Of a DNA stretch of 64,000 nucleotides, positions 8,430 through 17,994 are shown piece after piece. The DNA is from Chloroflexota bacterium (lineage in GTDB: Bacteria; Chloroflexota; Dehalococcoidia; Lucifugimonadales; UBA3495). The stretch is taken from positions 226,332 through 290,331 of the forward strand of contig JAPPLU010000049.1 in the NCBI GenBank assembly GCA_028874075.1, read 5' to 3'. Below the pieces are notes generated by a model. The model saw only the letters and a list, made by a program, of their open reading frames with translations. It did no database searches and was not told the origin of the DNA. Each line of letters begins with the position of its first letter. Positions within the stretch are counted from its first letter, which is position 1. Both the position numbers and the translations under genes were made by a program.

Positions 8430-10730
8430 ATGAAACTGACACGGCGCAACTTCCTGGCCTGGGCAGGCCTCTCCGCCATCGGAGCGGTAGCTTGTGACGT
8501 AATCCAGGACGAGGAACTGAGCCTCCAAAGCCCCCGCTCACTGCCGGAGGATCTGGTAAAGGGGAGGGACAACTGGTATGCCACCCTGGGCCGGCAGGCC
8601 ACTGATGGGGAGGGCGTCATTGTCCGGGTTATGGAGGGACGCGCCAAAAAGATACAAGGTAACCCCAAATACCCGGTGAACCAGGGTAAGCAGAGCGTAC
8701 GTTCCGAGGTTGGTCTCCAAACCCTGTACCACCCGGACCGTCTCTCCGGACCTATGCTCCGCACCGGACCCCGCGGTTCCGGCCAATACCGCTCCATCCA
8801 GTGGGAGCCTGAGGCGCTGGACATTCTCCGGCGGGAGCTGCGGGCCAACAGCCAGGGCATGGTTTTGATTACCGAACCCCTGCGCGGAACCCTGGGAATG
8901 ATCGCCGACCGGTTTACATCGTCTCTGGGTGGAAGGCACTTGGGCTTTGAGGCGCTGGATGATACCACCTACCGCTCCGCTATCAAGCGTGTGTTCGACC
9001 AGGACCGCCTGCCCGATTTTGACATTGGCAACGCCAACTACGTTATTTCCTTTGGCGCCGACTTTCTTTCCACCTGGAAGGGTTCCACGCGCCTGGCCAC
9101 GGCCTACGGCGAGTTCCGCCAGGGCAACCGGCGGCAGACCCAGGGGAGCCGGGGTTACCTGGTGCATGTTGACCCCCGCTTCTCCCTGACGGCGGCCAAT
9201 GCCGACGAATGGCTGCCCATTCGCCCGGGAATGGAGGGATACCTGGCCCTGAGCCTGGCCTACGTGATTATCAGCGAAGGAATGCAGGCTGAGGGCGTGG
9301 ACGTGGATGCCCTGACCAACGGGCAGGGCGCGGCGGCCTTGGCGGCCTTTGCGCCGGAACAGATCGCCGCGCGGCTTGGCATTCCCGAACAACTTCATGA
9401 AGGCAAGTCGGCTGCAGAGAAGATTCGCGACCTGGCCAACAACTTTTCCCACCACGGTCCTGCTATTGCCCTGGGTGGCGATAGCGCGGGAGCGCACACC
9501 AACGGCCAGTTCAACCTGATGGCCATCTACGCCCTCAATTACCTGGTTGGCAGTTTGGGCAGCGGCGGTGGCGTTAGGTTCAACCCGGGCAGTCCTCTGG
9601 CAATGCTGCCGGATGCCGCAAGGATGGGCAGCACGGCGGACTGGGCCACGGTAGCTAGTGATATACGCAGCGGGGTGACTCGTCTGGTGCTGGTGCACGA
9701 CGCCAACCCGGTCCACGGCCTTCCCGATGCCGTGGGATTCCAGAGCGCTGTGAGTGTTGGTGACCCGTTTGTCGTCAGTTTCTCTTCATTTATGGATGAG
9801 ACTACCATAATGGCCGACCTAATACTGCCGGACCGGAATTTCCTGGAGGATTGGGGCGATGATGTGCCCGAGCCGGGCCCGGGGTATGAAGTAATCGGTA
9901 TGCAGCAGCCGGTGGTCAATCCTCTCAGTGACCTGGACCCCCGCAGTTTCGGCGACATCCTGCTGAGTATGGCCCAGGAAATGGGTCAGGAAAGTGAACT
10001 GCCGTTTGCCAATGTTGAAGCAGCGTTGAAGGCCTGCGTGGAGGGCCTGTATGCCACCGGCCGGGGCACGTCCGGCGAGGCTGGTTCCGCCGACGAACTC
10101 TGGAACCTAATGCTTCGGCAGGGTGGATGGTGGGATGAGTCGACCAGTGGCCCGACACCTTCAGCTCCTAACGGACTTTTGAGCGACATTGCAGCCCAGG
10201 GCAGGGAACCGGGTTATGCTGGCAGCGGCGATTTTTACCTGCTGCCCTTCTCCCACAATACATTGCTGGACGGACGGCACGCCCATATTCCCTGGATGCA
10301 GGGACTGCCGGACCCGGTCACCACGGTAACGTGGCAGACCTGGGTGGAGCTGAACTCCCATACCGCCGAGGCAATGGGTTTGCGCGAGGGCGACGTTGTC
10401 AGCGTGGGCACGGATGCCGGAAGTATTACCGGCGTCCTGTATCCCAACCCGGCTCTGCCGCCAAACGTGGTGGCGGTGCCGCTGGGTCAGGGAAGGACTT
10501 CAGGTTCCGATTACGCCACTGGCGGGGACCCGCGGGAAAGCTCCAATGTGCTGGACATCCTGTCGGCAAGCCACCTGACGGAAAACGGAACATTGGCCTG
10601 GGCGGGCCATCGAGCAAGTGTCAGGGCCACCGGCGCCAGCTTGAAGGTAGCCAAGTTTGAGGGTATCTTCCCCGCGAGGGAGATAGGGCACACCGCCGGT
10701 GAAGCGGTTATCAGGGTAACGAACCATTAG
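8430..10730 (+). CDS. actB: Molybdopterin-oxidoreductase-like subunit of alternative complex III (ActB, Mo-like part)
   Basis: Tat-like TRRNFLAWAGLSAIGAVAC N-terminus; molybdopterin oxidoreductase fold motifs; lies before a separate Fe-S subunit. Confidence 0.85.
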   Translation: MKLTRRNFLAWAGLSAIGAVACDVIQDEELSLQSPRSLPEDLVKGRDNWYATLGRQATDGEGVIVRVMEGRAKKIQGNPKYPVNQGKQSVRSEVGLQTLYHPDRLSGPMLRTGPRGSGQYRSIQWEPEALDILRRELRANSQGMVLITEPLRGTLGMIADRFTSSLGGRHLGFEALDDTTYRSAIKRVFDQDRLPDFDIGNANYVISFGADFLSTWKGSTRLATAYGEFRQGNRRQTQGSRGYLVHVDPRFSLTAANADEWLPIRPGMEGYLALSLAYVIISEGMQAEGVDVDALTNGQGAAALAAFAPEQIAARLGIPEQLHEGKSAAEKIRDLANNFSHHGPAIALGGDSAGAHTNGQFNLMAIYALNYLVGSLGSGGGVRFNPGSPLAMLPDAARMGSTADWATVASDIRSGVTRLVLVHDANPVHGLPDAVGFQSAVSVGDPFVVSFSSFMDETTIMADLILPDRNFLEDWGDDVPEPGPGYEVIGMQQPVVNPLSDLDPRSFGDILLSMAQEMGQESELPFANVEAALKACVEGLYATGRGTSGEAGSADELWNLMLRQGGWWDESTSGPTPSAPNGLLSDIAAQGREPGYAGSGDFYLLPFSHNTLLDGRHAHIPWMQGLPDPVTTVTWQTWVELNSHTAEAMGLREGDVVSVGTDAGSITGVLYPNPALPPNVVAVPLGQGRTSGSDYATGGDPRESSNVLDILSASHLTENGTLAWAGHRASVRATGASLKVAKFEGIFPAREIGHTAGEAVIRVTNH

Positions 10731-10799
10731 GCCGGTCTTTTCAGAGATCAGCTATAGGGAAACGCACCGGGTCTTGCTGGGCCCGCAACGGATTGAAGA

Positions 10800-11591
10800 A
10801 TGGTTACAAGCCGAATTGATCATAAATGGGGAATGGTGGTCGACCTGGACCGCTGCAACGGCTGCCAGGCCTGCGTAATTGCCTGCCAGGTGGAAAATAA
10901 CATCCCCATTAACGATAAGAACGCCTTTCTCCAGAACCGGGCCTATGAGTGGATTCGGGTGGAACGGTACTGGGAAGGGGAATACCCCAACATCAAGGCC
11001 CGTTTTATACCGGTGATGTGCCAGCACTGCCAGGACGCTCCCTGTGAGCCCGTCTGCCCGGTGTTTGCAACTTACCACAACGACGAGGGCCTGAACGTCC
11101 AGATTTACAACCGCTGTGTGGGCACCAGGTATTGCATCAACAACTGTCCCTACCAGGTGCGGTTCTTCAACTACTGGCACCCCAACTGGCCGGAGCGAAT
11201 GCAGAACCAGCTTAACCCCGACGTAACCGTCAGGACCCGGGGTATCACAGAAAAATGCACCTTTTGCATCCAGCGCATCCGCCGGGGTCAACTCCAGGTG
11301 GAACGGCGGGGTGGCGGTGAGTTGAACGACGCCACGTTGAAGTCGGGGAACCACATGCCAGCCTGTGTCCAGGCATGCCCCACCAACGCCCTAACTTTCG
11401 GCGACCAGAACGACGTTCACAGTCCGGTACAACCCTACTTCGAGGACGTTAACCGGTACAACATTCACCACGAGAAGGAACGCAAGACGCGCGGCTACCG
11501 CGTGCTGGAAGAAATGAACACCAGGCCCAACGTGATTTACCTGAAGAAGGTTGATCCCAACCTGGATAGCAGTGGCGGGCATCATGGCTAG
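10800..11591 (+). CDS. 4Fe-4S ferredoxin subunit of alternative complex III (ActB, Fe-S part)
   Basis: Cys clusters CNGCQACVIAC, CQHCQDAPCEPVC, CVGTRYCINNC, CTFC…CVQAC. Confidence 0.87.
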   Translation: MVTSRIDHKWGMVVDLDRCNGCQACVIACQVENNIPINDKNAFLQNRAYEWIRVERYWEGEYPNIKARFIPVMCQHCQDAPCEPVCPVFATYHNDEGLNVQIYNRCVGTRYCINNCPYQVRFFNYWHPNWPERMQNQLNPDVTVRTRGITEKCTFCIQRIRRGQLQVERRGGGELNDATLKSGNHMPACVQACPTNALTFGDQNDVHSPVQPYFEDVNRYNIHHEKERKTRGYRVLEEMNTRPNVIYLKKVDPNLDSSGGHHG

Positions 11592-13011
11592 CAGCGTTGA
11601 ACATCAAACTGGGGGCCACGGCCACCACGCGGGGATGTGGGTCTTTCCCAGGAAAGAGAACATTGCTCCCGACGTGGCAGGCAAGACCTTTTCCATGCCT
11701 TCGGGATACAAACTCGCCCTGGGTATCGCCTTTATCCTGGCGGTGCTGGGTGTAGTCGGCTTTTTCATCCGCGCGACTTCCGACGGGTTCGGCAGCCCCG
11801 GGCCGTGGGGTTACTACGCCGGGATTTTTTCCTTTGTCTTCATGGTTACTGGAGCGGCGCCCCTGGTGGCCTGCGCATTCCGGTTCACCAAGAGCCACTG
11901 GCGGCGGCCCCTGTCCCGGGTTTCGGAGCTGTTCGCCATCATGGGCGTGGTCAACATTTTCCTGTTTATACCGCTACTCCTGGCGATGCCGTCCATCAAG
12001 AATCCGGAAGTTCAAGGCACGGACCTTGAGGTGCGCCGCACGCTGTGGTTTGAGGTTCCTATTGGTGCGCCCTATACATGGGACATTCTGTGCTTCGTTG
12101 GGCTGGCCCTGTGCAGTATGGCCATTCTTTGGCTGTCGGCAGTTCCCGACATGGCCCAGGCCCGGGCTACGGCAACCGGCTTCCGCCGGAGCCTGTACAA
12201 CGGCTTGTCCGGCTGGTGGTACGGGACCAAGCGGCAATGGAACCACCAGAAGGCCGGCCTGGCCCTGCTGGGCGCCTTCTACTTTATGCTGTTGATTTTC
12301 GTGCAGTTTATTTTCATCACCGAGTTTGCCATGAGCATGGTGCCCTTCTGGAAGGACTCGGTACTGCCGCCCATGTACACGGTGATGAGCTTCCAATCTG
12401 CCCTGAGCATGATCCTGATAGTAATGTTCATCATGCGGCGATGGGGCGGCTACGAGGGCTACATTGGCAAGGCGCCCTTCTGGTCGGCCAGCAAGATCCT
12501 GCTGGGCCTGACCCTGCTTTGGACATACCACTTGTTCGCTTTCTTTGTTACCTACTGGTATGGGCGGCTGGAAGTGGAACAGAACATCCTGAAGTACGTA
12601 TTCGTGCAGCCTTACCTGATAGTTTTCCTGGCTAATATGCTGTTCAGCTTCCTGGTTCCCTTCGCGCTGCTTATCTGGAATCCGCTGCGCCGTAGCGCAT
12701 GGGGGCCGCCCCTGGCAGGTCTTGCCGCGCTGGTGGGTGCGTTCCTGTTCAACATGCGGACCTTTGCGGCTGCCTTTAACACCGGTAATCATTATGAATT
12801 CTCGCTGTCCCATGTTCCCGCCGCAGTTTGGCCCGATATCTGGGATATCTTCATTATTCTGGGCGGGCTGGGCATAGCGGCTTTGGTGTACTTGTTGTCG
12901 GCCAAACTGTTGCCGTTGATTTCAATTTGGGAAGTCAAGGAAGGGACCTTGTACCAGAAGATGGGCACCCTGATGAAGGGCGAATATCTGGTGCTGGCCA
13001 AGCCGGAATAA
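11585..13011 (+). CDS. NrfD/ActF-like polytopic membrane subunit
   Basis: About 10 hydrophobic segments; start MASSVEHQTGG overlaps the preceding stop. Confidence 0.8.
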
Positions 13012-13117
13012 GCGTTAATAGTTTTCCATTCAGACAAGGAATGACGGGGAGTGCCCCGTCCGCGGGGTCGGAGAAACGGCCCCGTATCCCAGCAAAGGAA
13101 GGAAAGCAGGAGCTTCC

Positions 13118-14494
13118 ATGCAGGAAGGCAGAGTCCTAAGTACAAGAGAAGTAAACCGGGATTTGCTCCGGTCAATACTGGACACGCCCCGGTGGTTTTG
13201 GCCGGTGGTCACTGTCCTGGGACTGATCCTGCTCATAGCGGCCATTGCCGTGGGGATAATGGTGAACCGGGGCCTTGGCGTAACCGGTCTGAATCGCCCG
13301 GTTGCGTGGGGCTTCTTCATCACCAACTTCGTGTTCTGGATCGGCATCAGTCACGCGGGCGTAATGCTTTCGGCCATTCTGCGTCTTGCGAAGGCAGAGT
13401 GGCGCAGGCCCGCCACTCGTGCCGCCGAGGTATTGACCCTGTTCTCCCTGATGACGGCCATGGTCATGCCCATTGTGCATACCGGGCGGCCCTGGCGTAT
13501 CCTCTACTGGGTGTTCCCCTACGACTTTGCCCGCGGCATCTGGCCCAACATCCGGACGCCGCTGGTGTGGGACCCCAGCGCAATTCTGACTTACCTGACG
13601 TCGAGTACTCTGTTCGTAGCTATTGCGTTGATACCCGACTTTGCGGTTCTGCGCGACCATACTACTGGCATCGCCCATCGGGTTTACAGTGTCCTGGCCA
13701 TGGGCTGGGAAGGCAACGCCCGACAGTGGAAGCTGCAGATTGTGGCCGGCGTGCTGCTGTCCGCATTGATCCTGCCTGTTTTCGTGTCGGTCCATAGTAT
13801 CGTGTCATGGGACTTCGGTATGGCGGTGGCGGTGAAATCATGGCATTCCACTGTGTTCGCGCCCTACTTCGTGGTGGGCGCGGTCCACTCCGGCGTGTCG
13901 GCGGTGGCCTTTGCGTTGATCCTGCTCCGCTGGTGCTACGGCTGGCAGGACTATATCCGCCACGAGCATATTGACGCACTGGGTCGGCTGCTTATCGTGG
14001 TTGCCACAGGCTGGTTCTACTTCCTGGTAATGGAAATTCTGTTTGGTATGTACGGGCGTGAAGCCGACGAGCTGATGGTCAGGCAGACCCAGTTCACCTA
14101 CTGGCCCTACAACTTCTGGTTCATCCTGTTTGTGATCACCACTTACTTCATACCGGTGGCCCTGTGGTTGAGCCGGGCGTGGCGGCGGAATTTGTGGATA
14201 ATGTCCATCGCCTGTATCTCGGTGAACGTCGGCATGTGGCTGGAACGTTTCCTGATTATCGTACCGGGCCTGATCAACAAGCAGTTGTTTACCTTCGTGT
14301 GGGCAGACTACCGGCCTAGCATCTTCGAGTACATCATCATCGGTTCCACCTTCGCCTTGGTTACCATGCTGATGCTGCTGTTCAGCCGGGTGTTCCCGCT
14401 GGTGCCCCTGTATGACGTGAAGGAAGGGGACGTTCTGAAGACCCAGGTGCAGATCGGCCGCCGGACGGTTCCGGCAACCTTCAGAGAAGACTAA
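13118..14494 (+). CDS. actC: NrfD-family quinol-interacting subunit of alternative complex III (ActC-like)
   Basis: NRPVAWGFFITNFVFWIGISHAGVMLSAILRLAKAEWRRP; typical of ActC. Confidence 0.85.
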   Translation: MQEGRVLSTREVNRDLLRSILDTPRWFWPVVTVLGLILLIAAIAVGIMVNRGLGVTGLNRPVAWGFFITNFVFWIGISHAGVMLSAILRLAKAEWRRPATRAAEVLTLFSLMTAMVMPIVHTGRPWRILYWVFPYDFARGIWPNIRTPLVWDPSAILTYLTSSTLFVAIALIPDFAVLRDHTTGIAHRVYSVLAMGWEGNARQWKLQIVAGVLLSALILPVFVSVHSIVSWDFGMAVAVKSWHSTVFAPYFVVGAVHSGVSAVAFALILLRWCYGWQDYIRHEHIDALGRLLIVVATGWFYFLVMEILFGMYGREADELMVRQTQFTYWPYNFWFILFVITTYFIPVALWLSRAWRRNLWIMSIACISVNVGMWLERFLIIVPGLINKQLFTFVWADYRPSIFEYIIIGSTFALVTMLMLLFSRVFPLVPLYDVKEGDVLKTQVQIGRRTVPATFRED

Positions 14495-14555
14495 ACGCCG
14501 TCCCCACTGACAGGCTAAACGGGACAGGCACGTAGAGGCAGAGAGGTTAGAAGCT

Positions 14556-15062
14556 ATGGCGAGACGACCGATATTGGGGTTGTTCGACGACGCCAACGCC
14601 GCAGCCGACGCGGGCGATGGCCTGCGTCGGGCCGGCATTCCCGAAACCGACGTGGACTTTTTGACGGATACACCCTATCCGGAGGGGGCCTTTGGAGAGA
14701 GGGAAGAGCCGCACCGGCTTTATATTTTCCCCTTTATTGGGGCTCTGCTGGGCCTGACTTCCGGCATACTGCTGACTTCAATGACCCAGGTGGCCTACCC
14801 GATAGTAACCGGCGGCAAGCCCATCTTGTCCATCCCGCCCATGGCAGTGGTGTGCTACGAGGGAACCATGCTGGGGGCCATTCTGTTCACGGTTCTGGGC
14901 ATTATCTTCGAGTCTCGCCTGCCCAAGTTGAAGGCCGGCCTTTACGACACCCGTATCACCGAAGGCTACGTTGGCGTACTGGTGAACACCGAGGAGGCCC
15001 AGCACAATACGGTGGAGGGTGTTTTCGGGCAAACCGGCGCGGTGGATGTAAAGAGGGAGTGA
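14556..15062 (+). CDS. actD: DUF3341 subunit (ActD-like)
   Basis: 168 aa; ILGLFDDANAAADAGDGLRRAG N-terminus and two TM segments; position in act operon. Confidence 0.8.
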   Translation: MARRPILGLFDDANAAADAGDGLRRAGIPETDVDFLTDTPYPEGAFGEREEPHRLYIFPFIGALLGLTSGILLTSMTQVAYPIVTGGKPILSIPPMAVVCYEGTMLGAILFTVLGIIFESRLPKLKAGLYDTRITEGYVGVLVNTEEAQHNTVEGVFGQTGAVDVKRE

Positions 15063-15150
15063 AGCGGCAATCTCGCTGGCAAGAGACCTGGTTAACGAAC
15101 GAAATGGAAACAGCCGGAGGCCGGTTGGAGCCGGTGGAAGGCAACCAGAT

Positions 15151-15699
15151 ATGAGCAAACTTTCCGGACAACTGATGAATTCTATTGCGAAGGGACGGCA
15201 GTTCCGGAGCAGGACTTACCTGGGCGTTTTGGCCATGTTGGTGGGCCTCATGGCCTTGGGATGCTCCCAGGGTTCCTATCCTCTGGACATCTTCTACGAG
15301 ATGCATTATCAGCCTTACTTCAAGGATCACGAACCGCCCCGGTTGACCACTCCAGCCAGCGCTGTGCCATACTACGAGGTCCAGGTCTCCAGCCATGACG
15401 GCGGTGAGTTGTATGACATTAACTGCGCCATGTGCCACGGTCCCCTGGGCAAGGGCGACGGGCCGGTACTGGTCAAGATGGAGACGGTTTATGGCTACGT
15501 CCCCAGCGTGCCGGCGGACCTGACTGCGGTGGATGACCCATTGATGATTGCCAAGGACACTGCCGGTGTTACCAACATAATGACCGGCGGCCTGACGGTA
15601 ATGCCCAGCTTCTCCAAGCTTCTGACGCCTGAGCAGATTGACGCGGTGGCCAACTACGTGGTGGACTGTCTGCAGGGGGTAAACTCGGAGGGCTGCTAG
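15151..15699 (+). CDS. actE: Monoheme cytochrome c lipoprotein (ActE-like)
   Basis: Lipobox LMALGC; CAMCH heme motif; M…P motif near C-terminus. Confidence 0.83.
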   Translation: MSKLSGQLMNSIAKGRQFRSRTYLGVLAMLVGLMALGCSQGSYPLDIFYEMHYQPYFKDHEPPRLTTPASAVPYYEVQVSSHDGGELYDINCAMCHGPLGKGDGPVLVKMETVYGYVPSVPADLTAVDDPLMIAKDTAGVTNIMTGGLTVMPSFSKLLTPEQIDAVANYVVDCLQGVNSEGC

Positions 15700-15766
15700 A
15701 GTCAGATGGTGTCGTGGCCGTTCGGTTTGGGTAGGCTGACAGGAAGCAGGCCGCGCAGAGAAGAAA

Positions 15767-16369
15767 GTGAGCATTAACAGAATTCGTAGAGAAGGGCAGG
15801 TTCAACACCTGCCCTTTGCATTTATCCCCTCATCGCAAGCTAAATGTCTGGCCGTGTTTGTGTTGCTGGCCATTGGTGTGGCGGTTTGGATAAATGTGTC
15901 CTACGCCCAGGCGCCGGAAGTCAGTTATGACGAAGAAGAAGCCCAGGCCATCGACCAGATGCTGATGTGTCCCGTCTGCCCCGCCGAGTCCATAGACCAG
16001 GCCCAGGTGCCCCTGGCCAAGCAAATGCGGCAACGGGTACGGGAACTGCTTTCAGAAGGGGCTACCCGCCAGGAAGTCCTGGACTACTTTGCCGACCGGT
16101 ACGGCCAGAACGTGCTGGCGTCGCCACCCAAGTCGGGGGTAAATCTGCTGGCGTGGGCACTACCCATTGCGGGATTGCTGGCGGCTCTGGTGGCGGTGTT
16201 CTTTGTACTGAGAGCCATGAAGGGCAGTGGCGATGGACAGGGAGTTGATGCGCCGAATGAAGGCGCTGAGGCTGGGGAGTTAGCGCCCTACCTGGCGGCG
16301 GTTGATCGGTCGCTGGCATTGGATGAACCCGATGGTGGTAACAATGCTGACGAACAGAATCCACCTTAA
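15767..16369 (+). CDS. CcmH-like cytochrome c maturation protein (start uncertain)
   Basis: LMCPVCPAESIDQAQ…MRQRVRELLSEGATRQEVLDYFADRYG…; the annotated start overlaps a hairpin, so the true start is probably downstream. Confidence 0.8.
   Translation: MSINRIRREGQVQHLPFAFIPSSQAKCLAVFVLLAIGVAVWINVSYAQAPEVSYDEEEAQAIDQMLMCPVCPAESIDQAQVPLAKQMRQRVRELLSEGATRQEVLDYFADRYGQNVLASPPKSGVNLLAWALPIAGLLAALVAVFFVLRAMKGSGDGQGVDAPNEGAEAGELAPYLAAVDRSLALDEPDGGNNADEQNPP
15792..15816. terminator. Stem-loop terminator-like sequence after actE
   Basis: AAGGGCAGGT-TCAAC-ACCTGCCCTTT. Confidence 0.5.
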
Positions 16370-16618
16370 GAAGTCTTGCACACGTATCGGCGCACGGGGC
16401 AAACACCTGTCGATGCCACAGAGGTTTTCGTGGGCCTGGATAAGACCCAGGGCACAACTTGGCAGGTTAGGCGTTTCCGGCATCGTGGGAATGACAGGTT
16501 CTGGCCAAGACAGAATGCGTTTACCCTGAATCGGGGTAAGTGTCCACGACCGGACGACAGTCGCAAATGTATAATTAGTACCTATTCGTGAGCACTCGTG
16601 GAAAATCGGAGGTTTGTC

Positions 16619-17839
16619 ATGAACTCCATGGAATACGACGTTGTTATTATTGGGGGCGGGATCATTGGCCTTTCCACAGGGATGCAGCTAGCTCGCCGGT
16701 TTCCACAGGGCTTGAAGGTTGCGGTGGTGGAGAAGGAAAAGAACCTCGCCAACCACCAGACGGGCCATAACAGCGGCGTAATCCATTCGGGCATCTATTA
16801 CCGGCCCGGTTCGCAGAAGGCCCAGTTCTGCGTTGGCGGGGCCAAGGACCTGAAGCAGTTCTGTGACGAGAACGAGATCGAGTACGACCTGTGCGGCAAG
16901 ACCATCGTCGCCACCGAAGAGTCGGAACTGCCCCGGCTGGACAATCTGTACGAGCGGGGCGTGGCAAATGGAGTCCCCGGGCTGGAGATGATCGGCCCCG
17001 AGCGATTGAAGGAGATCGAACCCCACACCTTTGGCCTTCGGGCGTTGTGGTCGCCGGCCACGGGCATCATTGACTACGTCAAGGTAACTGAGGCCTACGC
17101 GTCCAGGTTCCTGGAGCAGGGAGGAGACATCTACATGGACGCCGCCGTGCAGTCCATCGGCGGCACGGACGGGGCGATGACGGTGGAGACCTCTCGTGGG
17201 TCGCTCCGTGCCTCACACGTCATCAACTGTGCCGGACTGTACGCCGACCGCATCGCCGAGATGATGGGGGAGCGGACCAACGTCCGGATCATCCCTTTCC
17301 GCGGTGAATACTACACCCTGCGGCCGGACAGTCAGTACCTGGTTAAGGGCCTTATCTATCCCGTGCCCGACCCCCGCTTCCCCTTCCTGGGCGTTCACTA
17401 CACCCGCAATATTAAAGGGTACGTGGAGGCGGGCCCTAATGCGGTACTGGCCTTTGCCCGAGAGGGCTACCGCAAGAGCAACGTGGACGTGGGCGAGTCC
17501 CTTGGCACATTCACCTACCCGGGGTTTTGGAAGATGACTGCCAGGCACTGGCGCACTGGCGTTTCGGAGATGCACCGCTCCTACAGCAAGTCGGTGTTTG
17601 TCCACGACCTGCAAAAGCTGATTCCGGAGATTAAGGACGAGGACCTGGCGCCGGGCGGGGCGGGCGTCCGTGCCCAGGCGGTGGCCACCGACGGCGCCCT
17701 TCTGGACGACTTCTCCATTCTGCAGGGTAGGCAGGCCATCCACGTGTTGAACGCCCCGTCCCCTGGGGCCACGTCGTCCCTGGCCATCGGGGAGCACATC
17801 GTCGGTCTGGCGGTGGAGAGCTTCGGGCTGGGGGAATAG
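16619..17839 (+). CDS. lhgO: L-2-hydroxyglutarate oxidase
   Basis: VVIIGGGIIGLSTGMQL FAD motif; NHQTGHNSGVIHSGIYY; RGEYYTLRP. Confidence 0.9.
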   Translation: MNSMEYDVVIIGGGIIGLSTGMQLARRFPQGLKVAVVEKEKNLANHQTGHNSGVIHSGIYYRPGSQKAQFCVGGAKDLKQFCDENEIEYDLCGKTIVATEESELPRLDNLYERGVANGVPGLEMIGPERLKEIEPHTFGLRALWSPATGIIDYVKVTEAYASRFLEQGGDIYMDAAVQSIGGTDGAMTVETSRGSLRASHVINCAGLYADRIAEMMGERTNVRIIPFRGEYYTLRPDSQYLVKGLIYPVPDPRFPFLGVHYTRNIKGYVEAGPNAVLAFAREGYRKSNVDVGESLGTFTYPGFWKMTARHWRTGVSEMHRSYSKSVFVHDLQKLIPEIKDEDLAPGGAGVRAQAVATDGALLDDFSILQGRQAIHVLNAPSPGATSSLAIGEHIVGLAVESFGLGE

Positions 17840-17994
17840 GGGCTGCTTTGATCTAAACCCGCCTCGATCTTAACGGTCCACTGACAACCAAGGGACATCG
17901 GCGCGACTACTGGATCTGTCGCGCCGATTGCTATTGAGCATGCCGGCTTGCAAAGTTTCGGGGCGCCGTCATTTTGACGGGCTCTTCCTTCCAA

